NCBI GenBank assembly: GCA_963969345.1
Contig: OZ017768.1
Coordinates: 1,054,001-1,118,000, forward strand
From: Turbatrix aceti
Taxonomy: Eukaryota; Nematoda; Chromadorea; Rhabditida; Panagrolaimidae
Length of the DNA stretch: 64,000 bases
Reading direction: 5' to 3'
Shown here: positions 48,558 through 59,165 of the stretch, in pieces
Numbering within the stretch: the stretch's first letter is position 1
Layout of the letters: every line of letters starts with the position of its first letter
Position numbers and translations under genes: made by a program
Notes under the pieces: generated by a model
The model's database searches: none
What the model was told of the DNA's origin: nothing
The model's input: the letters and a program-made list of their open reading frames with translations, nothing else

Positions 48558-50830
48558 ATGCGGCCTTCTTTGATCTCGCCGCTTTTCGTCGTCGCGCTCA
48601 TCGCATTTCTATCCTGTCAGCCAACAGTGGTTAAATGCATGTTCAATCACTTCGACAGTAAGTTTTGCTTGACTCTGTTGCTCAATTCATTTGTGCATTG
48701 CAGAATTTTTCCAAATCGAGCTCCTCGACGACTGTTCGGTGTACATGTTTGATCGAGTACAATTTATACCTGAAGTTCAATATGATTGGTGTAAACTCCC
48801 AAAGTCAAGCCTGAGTGTATCTCGGGCTTTTCAACGCCGTCTTTATAAAGATGCACTTGTGATAATAGCTGCGATATACGCAAACGACACAGACCGTGTC
48901 ACATTTGTAGAATTGATTCCAGGGGGCGACCATTACAATCGTAAGTATTTTTTTTAATTCTTTAAATTTTTTTTAATTTAAGGGAAATGGCGTTTTTAGA
49001 TCACATTGATGATTTCTTGCAGCAAAAGGTGTTGGACGAAGTTACGAGTAATTCAGCGTACGGAAGGTATAACTTAATATTTCTCACAGCGGGCAAATAC
49101 GGGATAGAATACGAATCTTGCAAATATGGTAAAACAAAGTCAAAAAACCGTGCGAATCTTTTCCATTTCTATAATGTACGGGACACTAAAATAACTTATG
49201 AAGTAAGTATTTTTAAATTCGATTACATTTTTACAATTAAAGTTTAGAAACGTCCGGACTGCGACTCAAATACTATGTATGACATTTCCTTCCAAGTGGG
49301 TAAAGTGCCAGTTTTCATAAAAGTGGTAGCAGATCCAAATCATCCGGGTCAATTTCAAGGCAGTGCGACAGACGAGACAGGCACTCAAACTATGTTTTTC
49401 CGTCCAATCAAGCAGTCTATACAAACTTGTGTCCTGGCTTACAGGTGGTTTTCTAACTTACGTCTTTCATGTAGGTTCAAAAACAATGTAGGTGCATTCA
49501 AAAACAATCTTATCGCTTTTTTTAGTCCCCTACGAACCATATTTAACGAAAATAACCAATTATCAATCAAACTTCATCGGAGCAAGACTATATGAAAATG
49601 CCATAGAATTCAATAATACGTACTACGAAAAAAAAACACAAAAAATGAAAAGTGATTGTAGGCTGTTTTTAAACCACTTTTTACATTTTAATTTGTTGTT
49701 TTTAGACATTGAACAACCGTTCTTCTTCTACGATGTAACTGACAAGAAGTACTCACCTCTCTTTCTGTACTACAAATTCAAGGGAGCTAATCGTCAGTTT
49801 ACAGTTCGCTTTCTCCACGTAAAAAAGTTTCACGACATCTTTACGCCTATGGAATACATGAAGCAATGCGGTTTTCCGACTTCAGATCTTAGCGTCACCG
49901 TAGCTGCTGCTCCAAGGGTCATAGAACAGAAGGAAGAATCGATATCTATCGAAGGTAAGAAAATTTAAAAAAAAAAACCCTATGGAAAAACACATTCAGT
50001 GTACTTTATAATAAACAATGTGGACTTTCAATTCTGTATCTTTAACGTCGTATTCAAGTATCATAATGCTCAATCCAATGTACGCCTCACGCTCAAGTCT
50101 GACATCAACGCTTACGCACACGTTGAGAAGCGTTCAACCACCGCTGCCAACTGTGACTACAACGGGCAAACAGTTCGCTGGCTGCTTGCCTATTCCTCAA
50201 ACGGCGATGCTGAACTTGTCAGTCTTGATAACAGTGTGTCGAGTCCTATTTTTCCGTGTCCCCACTGTGGTCCGGATTCCAAGATGTACTGCGACATCAG
50301 TCCTGATGCAAAAAAATACCATTCAGCTTTGTTCATTCAAACCATCAACAATGACAAGACCGACATTACCTACGTCAGAATCATAAAAGGACGAGGATAC
50401 GAACTAAGTGTACACTACCACACTACTTCATTGGTCAAAAAATATTGCTTTCTGCAAAACATTTTATTGAGTAAGCAAGCATTCAAAAAATCGTCAGATA
50501 ATGTTTATTTTCGTTTTAGAAATGGAACTTCGCGAAATCTGGAAAGCTTTCCCACCAACTCAAAAACCTGACACACACAAGGTAACTCAAAAACCCGTCA
50601 AGCCTATCACACTCAAGGTAACTCAAAAATCCATCAAGCCTGACAAATCTAAGGTGACTCAAAAACCCGACCAGCCTGACAAATCTAAAGTGACTCATGA
50701 ACCCGCTACAACTGAAGATCCATTCCTCGACGACGACTATATATACGATCCAGATTGGTTACTAGGTGTTGGAAATTCTTTTACTTTTTCTTGGTGGCTT
50801 CTTTTGTTTGTTTTTGTTTTTTTGGCTTAG
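48558..50830 (+). CDS. Secreted, probably GPI-anchored surface protein with repeat stalk; unknown family
   Basis: Nine exons: 48558-48657, 48704-48940, 49000-49203, 49249-49444, 49475-49491, 49526-49657, 49706-49954, 50000-50470, 50520-50830; 1917 nt, 638 aa, in frame. The ATG lies two bases after TTTGTCTTCAG, a likely trans-splice acceptor, and opens a signal peptide (LISPLFVVALIAFLSC). The ectodomain of about 530 residues is rich in Tyr, Phe and Asn, with scattered cysteines and no recognised domain. The fifth exon is a 17-nt microexon, needed to keep frame. The last exon encodes a stalk of four or five repeats of the type KPDKSKVTQKP, then an acidic patch (DDDYIYDPD). The hydrophobic C-terminus (WWLLLFVFVFLA) has no basic tail, which is typical of a GPI-anchor signal. 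Confidence 0.6.
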
Positions 50831-51585
50831 AGCAATGCTTTCTTGGTTTAAACATGTAGCTTCATAAACTGTTGTTCGTTTGTGGTCATCTGCGACATGG
50901 GAGGAAACTTTTTTTTCGACTTCTTGAACTTTTTTTGAAGACTGCCGAATTAGTGCCGGTGACTAAAGTCGCTTTCAATGTCGTTGACCCGTGACCTGTT
51001 GACCGGCCGAGTGATAGTGATGTTGGATTTGGTGTCGGGAGGGAAGTAGTGCCGGCGGGCTTATCATTGCAGACTGCTGCTGCCTTTGAAATTGCCCGGC
51101 AGGGCCTGTTCCCCTCTCGGGTGATAGGGACGTTGGATGCGGTGCAGGGCCAGTTGCAACAGTTTTCGAGATGTAAATTCCAGTTTGGCAACTTTGAGAG
51201 CGTCGTTTGGGAGGCTCACTCGTTCGCCTGCAAATTTTGTTCTTTGATAATTTACTAAATCAACAATTAAAAATGACAGTTACTGACATCGATGTTGTAG
51301 GTGACTTTTTTGAGTGTCCAACTGGGAGAAATTTAGGATTCTGCGCCGGGTGAGAAGTAATACGCGTATCCTTGAAACCACAAACTGAAAGCGTTGAAAC
51401 GAGGCTTTTTGACCGGCCAGATGTGGTGGATGTTGGATGCGGTGCCTGGAGAGAAGTCACGCAACCATCCGACGGCAGATTGCTGGTGCCCTTGAAATCG
51501 CTCTTTAGAATGTGTGTTTGGCGTGACAGATTAGTTTGTCTGCAAGTTTTTGTTTTTGATATACATCAAAAAGTTTAAATGTAAT
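50831..51585. repeat. Intergenic region with diverged direct repeats
   Basis: A roughly 100-bp unit occurs at about 51001-51100 and again at about 51411-51510. Both begin GACCGGCC, contain GATGTTGGAT-GGTG and end near CAGA-TGCTG-TGCC-TTGAAAT-GC. A partial third copy (GACGTTGGATGCGGTGC) is at 51129-51145. The sequence is GC-richer than its surroundings. No gene is recognised; an old duplicated repeat family or gene relics are possible. Confidence 0.45.
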
Positions 51586-51729
51586 TTACGTTTTCTGTTT
51601 AAAAAGCAATATGATTGCTATAAAAATGGCAATACTGATGAGAACCACTTGCAAAAACAAGATAACAGACAAAACTAATTTATCATGAGCCAAATTTTCC
51701 AAACACATTTGTTCAATTTCAGACGCCAT
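51586..51729 (-). CDS. Single-pass transmembrane micropeptide ORF
   Basis: The minus strand has a 47-codon frame starting at ATG 51729, preceded by CATTTTAG, which could be a splice-leader acceptor nine bases upstream. The peptide has a polar N-terminus of about 17 residues (MASEIEQMCLENLAHDK) followed by one long hydrophobic helix (VVLISIAIFIAIILL) and a basic tail (FKQKT), the usual layout of a small membrane peptide. No homologue is recognised. Confidence 0.35.
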   Translation of the reverse strand: MASEIEQMCLENLAHDKLVLSVILFLQVVLISIAIFIAIILLFKQKT

Positions 51730-52384
51730 TGTAATTACCTAAAATGAGGCACGTACAACAAAATTGACAAAAGAGGTGAGCTGAAAAGTTTAGGTCAGGG
51801 AGAGGCAAACGTTCGCATTTGTTCGAGATTGTTCGCAGAGAAATTTTTATTTGTTTGCGTTCAATTTTAAAGATGAAGCGAACAAAAATTAGAGTCAACT
51901 TAAGGCAACGGTGCCAAAAGCAATGTGATTCGTACGAAAGAAAACGCGCGCATATATCAAACTTGAAAAAAAAATCTAAATAGAACTCGCTAGGCTGTTT
52001 GCTTTTATGATGTTTTTAACTTCGTGTTTTTATCATTGCATTTTTTTAGTGAGTCAGATCCCCCCCATCATTTTTCAGCATTAAAAAAGATCATATTTAC
52101 TTTTTAAGAATCATCGGGTTAACATGACGAATGATGCTTTTTCAAGACGATGCTTTTCAATTGGAAAAAAATGTTCGAAACATTTGAGCCTAACAAAATT
52201 GATACCAAGAATGCGTGAGAATGACTTTGCGATTTGACACTTTCGTATCGTAGACATGATGATAGAAAAGCAATAAAACAAAAAGCATAGTCTAGGCGTG
52301 CATTTTTTTCGTTCGAGAACAGTAACAACCCCAAAAACATAATTTGTAAATAATTTGATTTATTTATCACTTTAAAAAACAAAA
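51730..52384. other. Intergenic region
   Basis: The region contains a CGAAC/GTTCG-rich stretch (51800-51890) similar to 47925-48055. AT-rich sequence follows up to the 3' end of the minus-strand gene at 52385. No gene is seen. Confidence 0.4.
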
Positions 52385-53396
52385 CTATACCCAGTACTTT
52401 GCTTCAATGTACCTGTACGTTATGTCAAATGTAACGAATGTCGGTAGATCTTTCCAAACACTCAAGTCAGTGTATTTCTTTTTCATCCAGTTCATTCTGT
52501 CGAATTGATTAGAATCCAGAAAACGATCAAATTGCAAAAAAATGAAGCTTTGTGCCGCACAGTTCACCTCAAAAAATTTTTTAATTTTCAATGATTTTTT
52601 TTACTGAAACGTACCGGAAAAAACTTGAAAAAAGCTGTTTTGTCGATTTCATCGATGTTAATGTGATCAATTCGAATTTCCCTCGGTACTGGTAAAATTT
52701 TATCGACGGCATCAACTTTCTCGAACAAGGGAGAAAGGCTTTCTGTGTTGAGATTTAAAGATGAGCTGCCGAGAATTCTAAAATGTGTACATTAAAAAAA
52801 ATAATGATATTTTTTTTGTAATTGATTACAACGCTCGTAAAAACTTACAACAACTCAGGGATTTGCGCAAGAGTATTAACAATATCCGCGAATTCAAAAT
52901 CTTTCTTTACAGTGCAGTCGATAAGCCACAAACGTTTTAAACTCGCTGGAATAATTTCCACAAACTGCTTAGCTGTAAACTTCGAGCCTGAAAGAAAAAT
53001 CCAATCCGGCAACCAGTGTTTCATAAACTTTTCAGTTTGTCCCAAAAAATCATCGTTAATACCGGAAATAGAAACCAAAGAAGGAAAGAGAAGATCGTAG
53101 TTGTTCTGAAGAAATTCCCTTGTAAACTGTTGATTGGGAACTTCGAGAACTATTTCTTTTGCATCGGAATCTAGTGAAAGGTACACTGCGTTGACTACAT
53201 AGCCTCGAGCTGTTTGAATAATTTTATCCAGCTCTCTAATGGTTTTGAGAGTTTTTAGAACAATCCACGGTGAAATGCAAACAATGCTGCGATGCATTGC
53301 GTAATTGAGGGATAAGAAATCGACGGAAAATGGGACAATTGTAGTTGAAGGGAAATTGTTCATCGAAAGTAAGTCCAGGACGACAGACATATCCAT
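52385..53396 (-). CDS. Fast-evolving nematode family protein, possibly F-box-associated/FTH-like (copy B)
   Basis: Exons (minus strand): 52849-53396, 52615-52777, 52385-52567; 894 nt, 297 aa. It is a paralogue of the gene at 33443-34508: matching core segments (FTAKQFVEIIPASLKRLWLIDC and the following IVNTLAQIPELL), a middle exon of the same 163-nt length and identical intron phases (2 then 0). Protein identity is low outside the core, so the pair is old or evolving fast. The leucine spacing suggests an LRR-like or FTH-like domain; no F-box is seen in the N-terminus. Confidence 0.5.
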
Positions 53397-53807
53397 TGCA
53401 ACAAATGAAAAAGAACAACAATTTTTTGTTTCTTTCAGCTAATGATCATATAAAAATTTGCGTATCCGGGTTTTTCATTGGTTCTGATTTATTGAACACA
53501 TATTAGATCTGCGTTCGTTTTATTTAATCCACGCAATTCGCCGAGGGACGAATCTTTGCTTCTGTGTATAAACAGGTAGTGCAGGGTCTAACTTTTCCTT
53601 TGCAGAACGTATACGCACCATTTGAAAAAAAAATTCACAAACAGCTTTACTGAAGACTAGCAGGCTGATTGGTACGTACAAATACTGAACCGTATAAAAA
53701 CACCTGAAAGCGCAATTTTACTTCAGAAAAAGCAAAGTTTTTAAACATGGGTCAATTTTGATACTCATGTATGTGAAATTTCAAACAAATCTATTTTTTA
53801 CACGTTC

Positions 53808-54737
53808 TTACCGATTCCAAAATTTTGCGTACTGTAGCGTTTTTAACAACTCGTAATTATAGCATCCGAAATACATTGCAAATGATACATTAAATTCAAG
53901 TGATTGAAATTTTGCAGCAACACGATCAAAGACGTAAAACAAGCCCATGAAAACGCCTTGGCCGATAATACGCAAGTCATATTTTGCTGCAGTGGGTTTT
54001 ACGTAATTTGGCTCAAGGGTTAGCGTGCGTTGAAACATCAGTCGGCAAATTCTGTATTTAAGATCAAAACGAAGTGTTAAAAACAATAAAAAGTAGCAAA
54101 ACATGCAGCAAGGAAATGCAATTTTTGAGCCATTTAGATCTACCCATCGAAAAAAATTTAAAATAACCACCCCGGCTGGGTTAGATTGCAGTCGGTTAGA
54201 ATCGTCAAAGAATGGCAGTACTTTTCGATACGAAAACATAACACCGAGAAAAAGCAGCAAAAAATTGTAGAAAAGTATTTTTCCTTTTGAAAACATATTG
54301 TGAAATGTTCTGGGTGAAACAGATAGAAAAAACATTCGTTGAACACTTAGAACGAATAAACTTCCATAGTACAAAGTTTGCAAAAATCGTCGAAAAGTAA
54401 TACCAGCATCAATGTAATCCAAGGACAAAAAAAGGTAGTTGATGTTGATAACGTTAAAAGCCTCGCACAACAACATTCCGACATTCAGAACCGATAATTG
54501 CAAAAGTGTCACGTGAAACAATAATGATTGGTAGGACTGCCGAACTGCAGGTTTGAGAATCAATCGAATCACGGATACGACAATCAGAAGTGAAATGATT
54601 GCAAGCGAAACCGTAAAAAACACTTTTAAAATTGTGTTTCGGTTTTCAATGTGACGGTATAAGTCGGAGCGAATCCCCAACAGAGAATAAGTCACGAGAA
54701 ACTTAAAAGGTTCTGTAAGACTACTACAGTTAGGCAT
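53808..54737 (-). CDS. Nematode 7TM chemoreceptor-like protein, intronless
   Basis: A single exon of 309 aa from ATG 54737. It has seven hydrophobic segments in a serpentine arrangement. These include VFFTVSLAIISLLIVVSVI near the N-terminus, a SVQRMFFL motif at the end of the third segment (in place of DRY) and FFRWVDLNGSKIAFPCCMFC around the fifth. Length and layout match nematode sr-type chemoreceptors (perhaps srx/srv group), but I cannot assign the subfamily. Sr genes usually have several introns, so the lack of any here is unusual. Confidence 0.55.
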   Translation of the reverse strand: MPNCSSLTEPFKFLVTYSLLGIRSDLYRHIENRNTILKVFFTVSLAIISLLIVVSVIRLILKPAVRQSYQSLLFHVTLLQLSVLNVGMLLCEAFNVININYLFLSLDYIDAGITFRRFLQTLYYGSLFVLSVQRMFFLSVSPRTFHNMFSKGKILFYNFLLLFLGVMFSYRKVLPFFDDSNRLQSNPAGVVILNFFRWVDLNGSKIAFPCCMFCYFLLFLTLRFDLKYRICRLMFQRTLTLEPNYVKPTAAKYDLRIIGQGVFMGLFYVFDRVAAKFQSLEFNVSFAMYFGCYNYELLKTLQYAKFWNR

Positions 54738-55094
54738 ATCAACAAATATGTGCAAACATGCAAAATCTAAAAAACGTCAGTAGTAATATTAAATATTTTT
54801 AGTTTCCTGTAGAGGTTGGTATTACACCGCCAGACTAAAACACCTGGTGTATTGAAATATTAATAACTATGTGTAATAACTCTTAACTTCATAAATAAAA
54901 GGAATAAATAGCAGCAACGATCGAAAACTGTGTTGAAAAATGGCTTTTTTGCTGCATAAAAAAAGAGTCACCGAAAAAAGTCGCAAAATGCAAATTGCCA
55001 TAAAAAATGATAACACAAATAAATTTGGATACTCTTTCGAGTGACAATCAGTTAAGCTCTTTCCTTTCTATCATCATCTTCTGAAAAAGCATCG
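54738..55094. promoter_or_regulatory. Divergent promoter region between receptor and mannosidase array
   Basis: The two flanking genes are transcribed away from each other from this 357-bp stretch. It is AT-rich with an ATAAATAAAAGG segment near 54891. No defined motif can be assigned. Confidence 0.35.
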
Positions 55095-58000
55095 ATGATC
55101 GCTTTATCCGCTCTGCTGATTGTCGCGTGCAGCGTGCTTCAGGCTGATGGTCGGGACGTGCGAACATGGATGTTCGTAAAGAAGCGTAGTAATTCGGATC
55201 GAACCAAAGATTCATTGTCGGCTCAAAACCTCAACTACACATCAGATACTAATATTCAGGTATGCTGCATTTGTGCTTACAGCCGCGGGTTGTTTTATTA
55301 AATCCATTTTAGATGCTCAAACTGTACCGGGAAGCGTCTTTCAAAAATGTTCACGGCGTCTGGGAATTTGGGATCAACATAAATTACGACAGCAAAAAGG
55401 AGGAAAACGTGCGGGTGTTTCTGGTCCCCCATTCGCATAACGATCCTGGATGGTGGTACTCGTTAGAAGGTTACTACAATATATACACTAAAGACATTCT
55501 CGACAACTCAGTACATTTCCTGGGGCCGGAAAGCAACATGACAGACATGCGCTTCATTTACGCCGAAATGAGTTTCCTCGAATTATGGTGGTCCGATGTT
55601 TCAGAAAGTAAACGAGAACTGATGAAAAAAATCATCCTGGAAGGCAAACTCGAGATCGTCACTGGCGCTTGGGTCATGACTGACGAGGCGAACACTCATC
55701 TGTACTCCATGGTGATGCAGTTAATCGAAGGGCACGAGTTTCTCAACAATCACATAGGCAAGTGTTAACGGTAGTGTACGGTTAACAAGCTAGCAAAGTT
55801 GCAGGATTTAAGCCCACGAGTCACTGGTCTATCGACCCTTTCGGGCTGTCACCGACAATGGCATACCTGCTTAAGCAGTCTGGGATAACCAATCTCGTCA
55901 TCAACAGGGTTCACTATTCGGTTAAAAAATTCCTTGCCAAGTCCAAAGAATTCGAGTTTCGATGGCGGCAATTCTGGGCAGGTAAAAGAACAGACACCGA
56001 CGTCTTTACGCACATGCTGCCGTTTTCGGGCTACGACCATATCAGATCTTGCGGGCCTGATGGAGAAGTAAGACTTCAGTCTTCGATACAATATTAAAAA
56101 CCAATTTTTTGCAGATCTGTTGCCAATACGACTTTCGAGCCGTATCTGAAAACAACTGTCCCGGATTTCCTCCCTTAGCCTCATTCATCTCAGATGTGAA
56201 TCTTAAAGAAAAAGCGGAAACCTTGGCGGATCAGTACCGGAAAAAAGCACAGCTTTTTCAGACTAACGTCGTGCTAGTGCCGTGGGGTACAGATTTCCGG
56301 TACAACTTTAAATGGGAGTGGTCAGCACAACACGATAACCACAAGAAACTTTTTGACTACATCAACGAAAACAAGTCTCTAAATATGAAGGTTACGTTTG
56401 GAACGCTAAAGGACTACTTTGACGCCGTGCATGAGCAGAAGCCATCAGAACAGTTTCCAACGCTGTCTGGTGACTTCTTCACGTACGCCGATCGCGAGGA
56501 CCACTACTGGAGCGGGTATTACACGTCACGACCCTTCTACAAGCACCTGGATCGTCTCCTGCAGCACTACCTTCGCACCGCCGACCTTCTCTTCACGCTG
56601 TGGTGGGCCAGGGATGCCAAATCGCCTGCAGAAGACCTTCCCGTGTGGTTTCACAAGTTGGTAAAAGCCCGGCGCAACCACGCCGTCTTTCAGCACCACG
56701 ACGGGGTCACCGGAACTAGCAAATCTGACGTCATGTTTGATTATGGAGAAAAGTGAGTTACTTGGAATACAGCTTTACAAAGTGATGTTACGGGCATGGC
56801 TTCGGAGTCAACATGCACAAGAAAAATTTCAAAATATTATTTTTGGCATTCTTGTCGACTCCGATTTTTATGATGTTGAAGATTTGGCCGACAGCAAAAG
56901 AAAAGATGACCAAATTTTATAATCATGGCTTGCAGCATCACTTTGGGAAGATCTTGCGTGTGATATAAATGCAAAGTCATTTTCCAGAATGGAGCAAGCG
57001 ATTCGCACTTCAAAAGAAGTTATAGTGAACGCCAGCAAGATGCTAATACCTGATCCCAAAGGTGAAAAAAGCACACGAACAATCGATGAACAGATTCCAA
57101 AAGAAAGTCGATTACCAAAAAAAATTGAAGTCACCAGAATTGGAAGGTGAGTAACTTTTTTGTGTTTATTTTTATTATTTGTTTGCATAATTTTGCAGTC
57201 AGTTGATCTTGTTCAACTCGCTATCATTCGATCGAGAAGAAATCGTCTGCGTCAGCGTCGAATCTAAAAACTACTACGTCATCGATGCTACAGGCGCTCT
57301 GGTGAGTCAACAAGAAGTGCATCCGGTAATTAAGTACCCGCTTGACGTAGAACAGAATATCTTCAAGCTCTGCTTCAAAGCTCATGTTCGTGCGCTTGGC
57401 TTTGCTACCTACACACTTGAAAAGAGGAGCAAACCCAACACCGAACCCAAGGTCTACGCCAACATTGACATCCTTTCAGCGGAGCGTTTGCCGAAGGGAA
57501 TTGTTTTTAACAATACGTTTGTAAAGATTCACCTTTCTTCTCTGGGATTGGTAAAGGTAAATATGTGTTTCGCTAACGTATTTTTTTTTAAATTTCCTAT
57601 TTTAGAAAATCAACGACCAGGTAATGGAGTTGGAGTTTGTAAAGTACGTCTCCCGCAATCCGCCCCCCGAACACAAATCCTCTACCGACTCCAACTCATG
57701 GTCAGGAATCTATCTTTTTTTACCAGACGGCGAAGCAAAACCAGTTTCTCTCGAGAACGCTTCCATCGTCGTAATTCTTGGTGAACTAAGCCAAAGCGTG
57801 TTCGTCTTTGCCACTCCGGAAGAAACAGTGATTATGCATACCCTCACCCTCTATGCAGACGATCCCGCGCCTTACATCCGCAACACAGTCGATGTAAGCA
57901 AGCAGGAAGAGTTCGAACTGGCCATGCGATTCAAAACTGGTATGCGCGAGGATGCGTTCTACACGGACCTCAACGGGTACCAGGTTAGTGATTTCGAACA

Positions 58001-58815
58001 ACTTGGGAAGAATCAGAATAGTTTCAGATGATTCGACGACAGAGACTTCGAGAGAAGCTTCCGATTCAGGCGCATTTCTATCCTATGCCAACGGCGGCTT
58101 TCCTGGAAGACGGCAGTACTCGTTTTACCGTGCACACACGCCAACCACTCGGAGTCGGCAGTCTTAAGCCGGGTTTGGACGTCACAAAACGTTTTAAACC
58201 AAAGTTTCTAATTTTGTAGGTCACATGGACATCGTGCTGGACCGGATTTTAACACACGACGACAACCGAGGTTTGGAATTAACAGAGCCCGATAACGTCG
58301 TTGTTGAAAGCGAGTTTTTGCTTCTCGTTGAAAAATTTGCCGCTGAGCGTCCTCTCGATGTCAATCGGGTCACAGCTTACCACAGCCTTGCTAGCCATAG
58401 AACCTCCCTTCGGCTCCACTCCCCCTTCACCGTGATTGTCAGCAACAGGTCAATTAAAATGCCTTCAACACATCGCTCTTTCCTTCGAACGCCACTCCCC
58501 TGCGACGTGAACATCCTCATTCTCCGCACGTCGGCGAATCCTACAAACTACACCATGTCTACCACTTCTCCGGCACCCCATGCTGCCCTTGTGCTTCATA
58601 GGTTTGGTGTCGAGCAAACCATTGTACCGTTGAAGCAGACTACTTGCGTTGAGAGCAACGTGATCAATTTCGTAAAACTTCTTGACGTGCCCGTCAGAAC
58701 TGCAAAACAAGTCTCCCTCAGCATGCTCCATGAAGGAAACACTCAAGAGAACATAGCGAAGTTGGAGCCTATGGAGATAACTACTACCAAACTGCTTTTC
58801 AAAAATCTGGTTTGA
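55095..58815 (+). CDS. Alpha-mannosidase, Golgi-II class (GH38), copy 1, secreted form
   Basis: GH38 enzymes trim alpha-linked mannose; the closest class is Golgi mannosidase II (C. elegans aman-2). Exons: 55095-55259, 55313-55757, 55805-56067, 56115-56752, 56988-57146, 57199-57556, 57606-57983, 58028-58172, 58220-58815; 3147 nt, 1048 aa. Zn-binding His/Asp sit in PHSHNDPGW, the nucleophile Asp in [11 protein letters not shown] and the later Zn His in FQHHDGVTGT. DFFTYADREDHYWSGYYTSR is typical of the class. The Asp pair of animal Golgi enzymes (GDDFRY) reads GTDFRY here. Instead of the usual N-terminal anchor the protein starts with a cleavable-looking signal (MIALSALLIVACSVLQADG) and has no C-terminal membrane segment, so it may be secreted or lysosomal. 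Intron 2 is GC-AG. Intron 4 is 235 nt against 43 in copy 2. Confidence 0.88.
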
Positions 58816-58875
58816 ATATAAAAGGTTGAATGATGAAAAACATCCATTTGATTTAAATAGATTGTTCGAGAAAAC

Positions 58876-59088
58876 TCAGCTTATTGTTTGAAAAATGTTG
58901 GCAAATGTGTCCAGAAATGTTTTTGCTTTGTTCTTCGGACCGTCATAGTATTTCTTGAGATCGGTTAACAAAAATGTTGTCGGATGCAGAAACTTTTCCA
59001 GGTACAATGACCAAATTTCTGTCACACTAAAAAACCGCAAGTGCAAATTCCAGTACGAAAAATAAAAGCCTATTGAAACAACAAACAA
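58876..59088 (-). CDS. Short ORF between mannosidase copies, uncertain
   Basis: A 70-codon frame from ATG 59088 has an aromatic-rich N-terminus and a more polar C-terminus. Its stop lies 58 bases past the stop of mannosidase copy 1. No splice sites or homology support it, and it overlaps the probable promoter of copy 2. Possibly a gene relic. Confidence 0.15.
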   Translation of the reverse strand: MFVVSIGFYFSYWNLHLRFFSVTEIWSLYLEKFLHPTTFLLTDLKKYYDGPKNKAKTFLDTFANIFQTIS

Positions 59089-59165
59089 ATTTGACTACGG
59101 AAACATGAGTGATTTTATTTCGAGCTTTCTGTTTTCATATCGCTTTTCAAAAAAAGCATAGTAGG

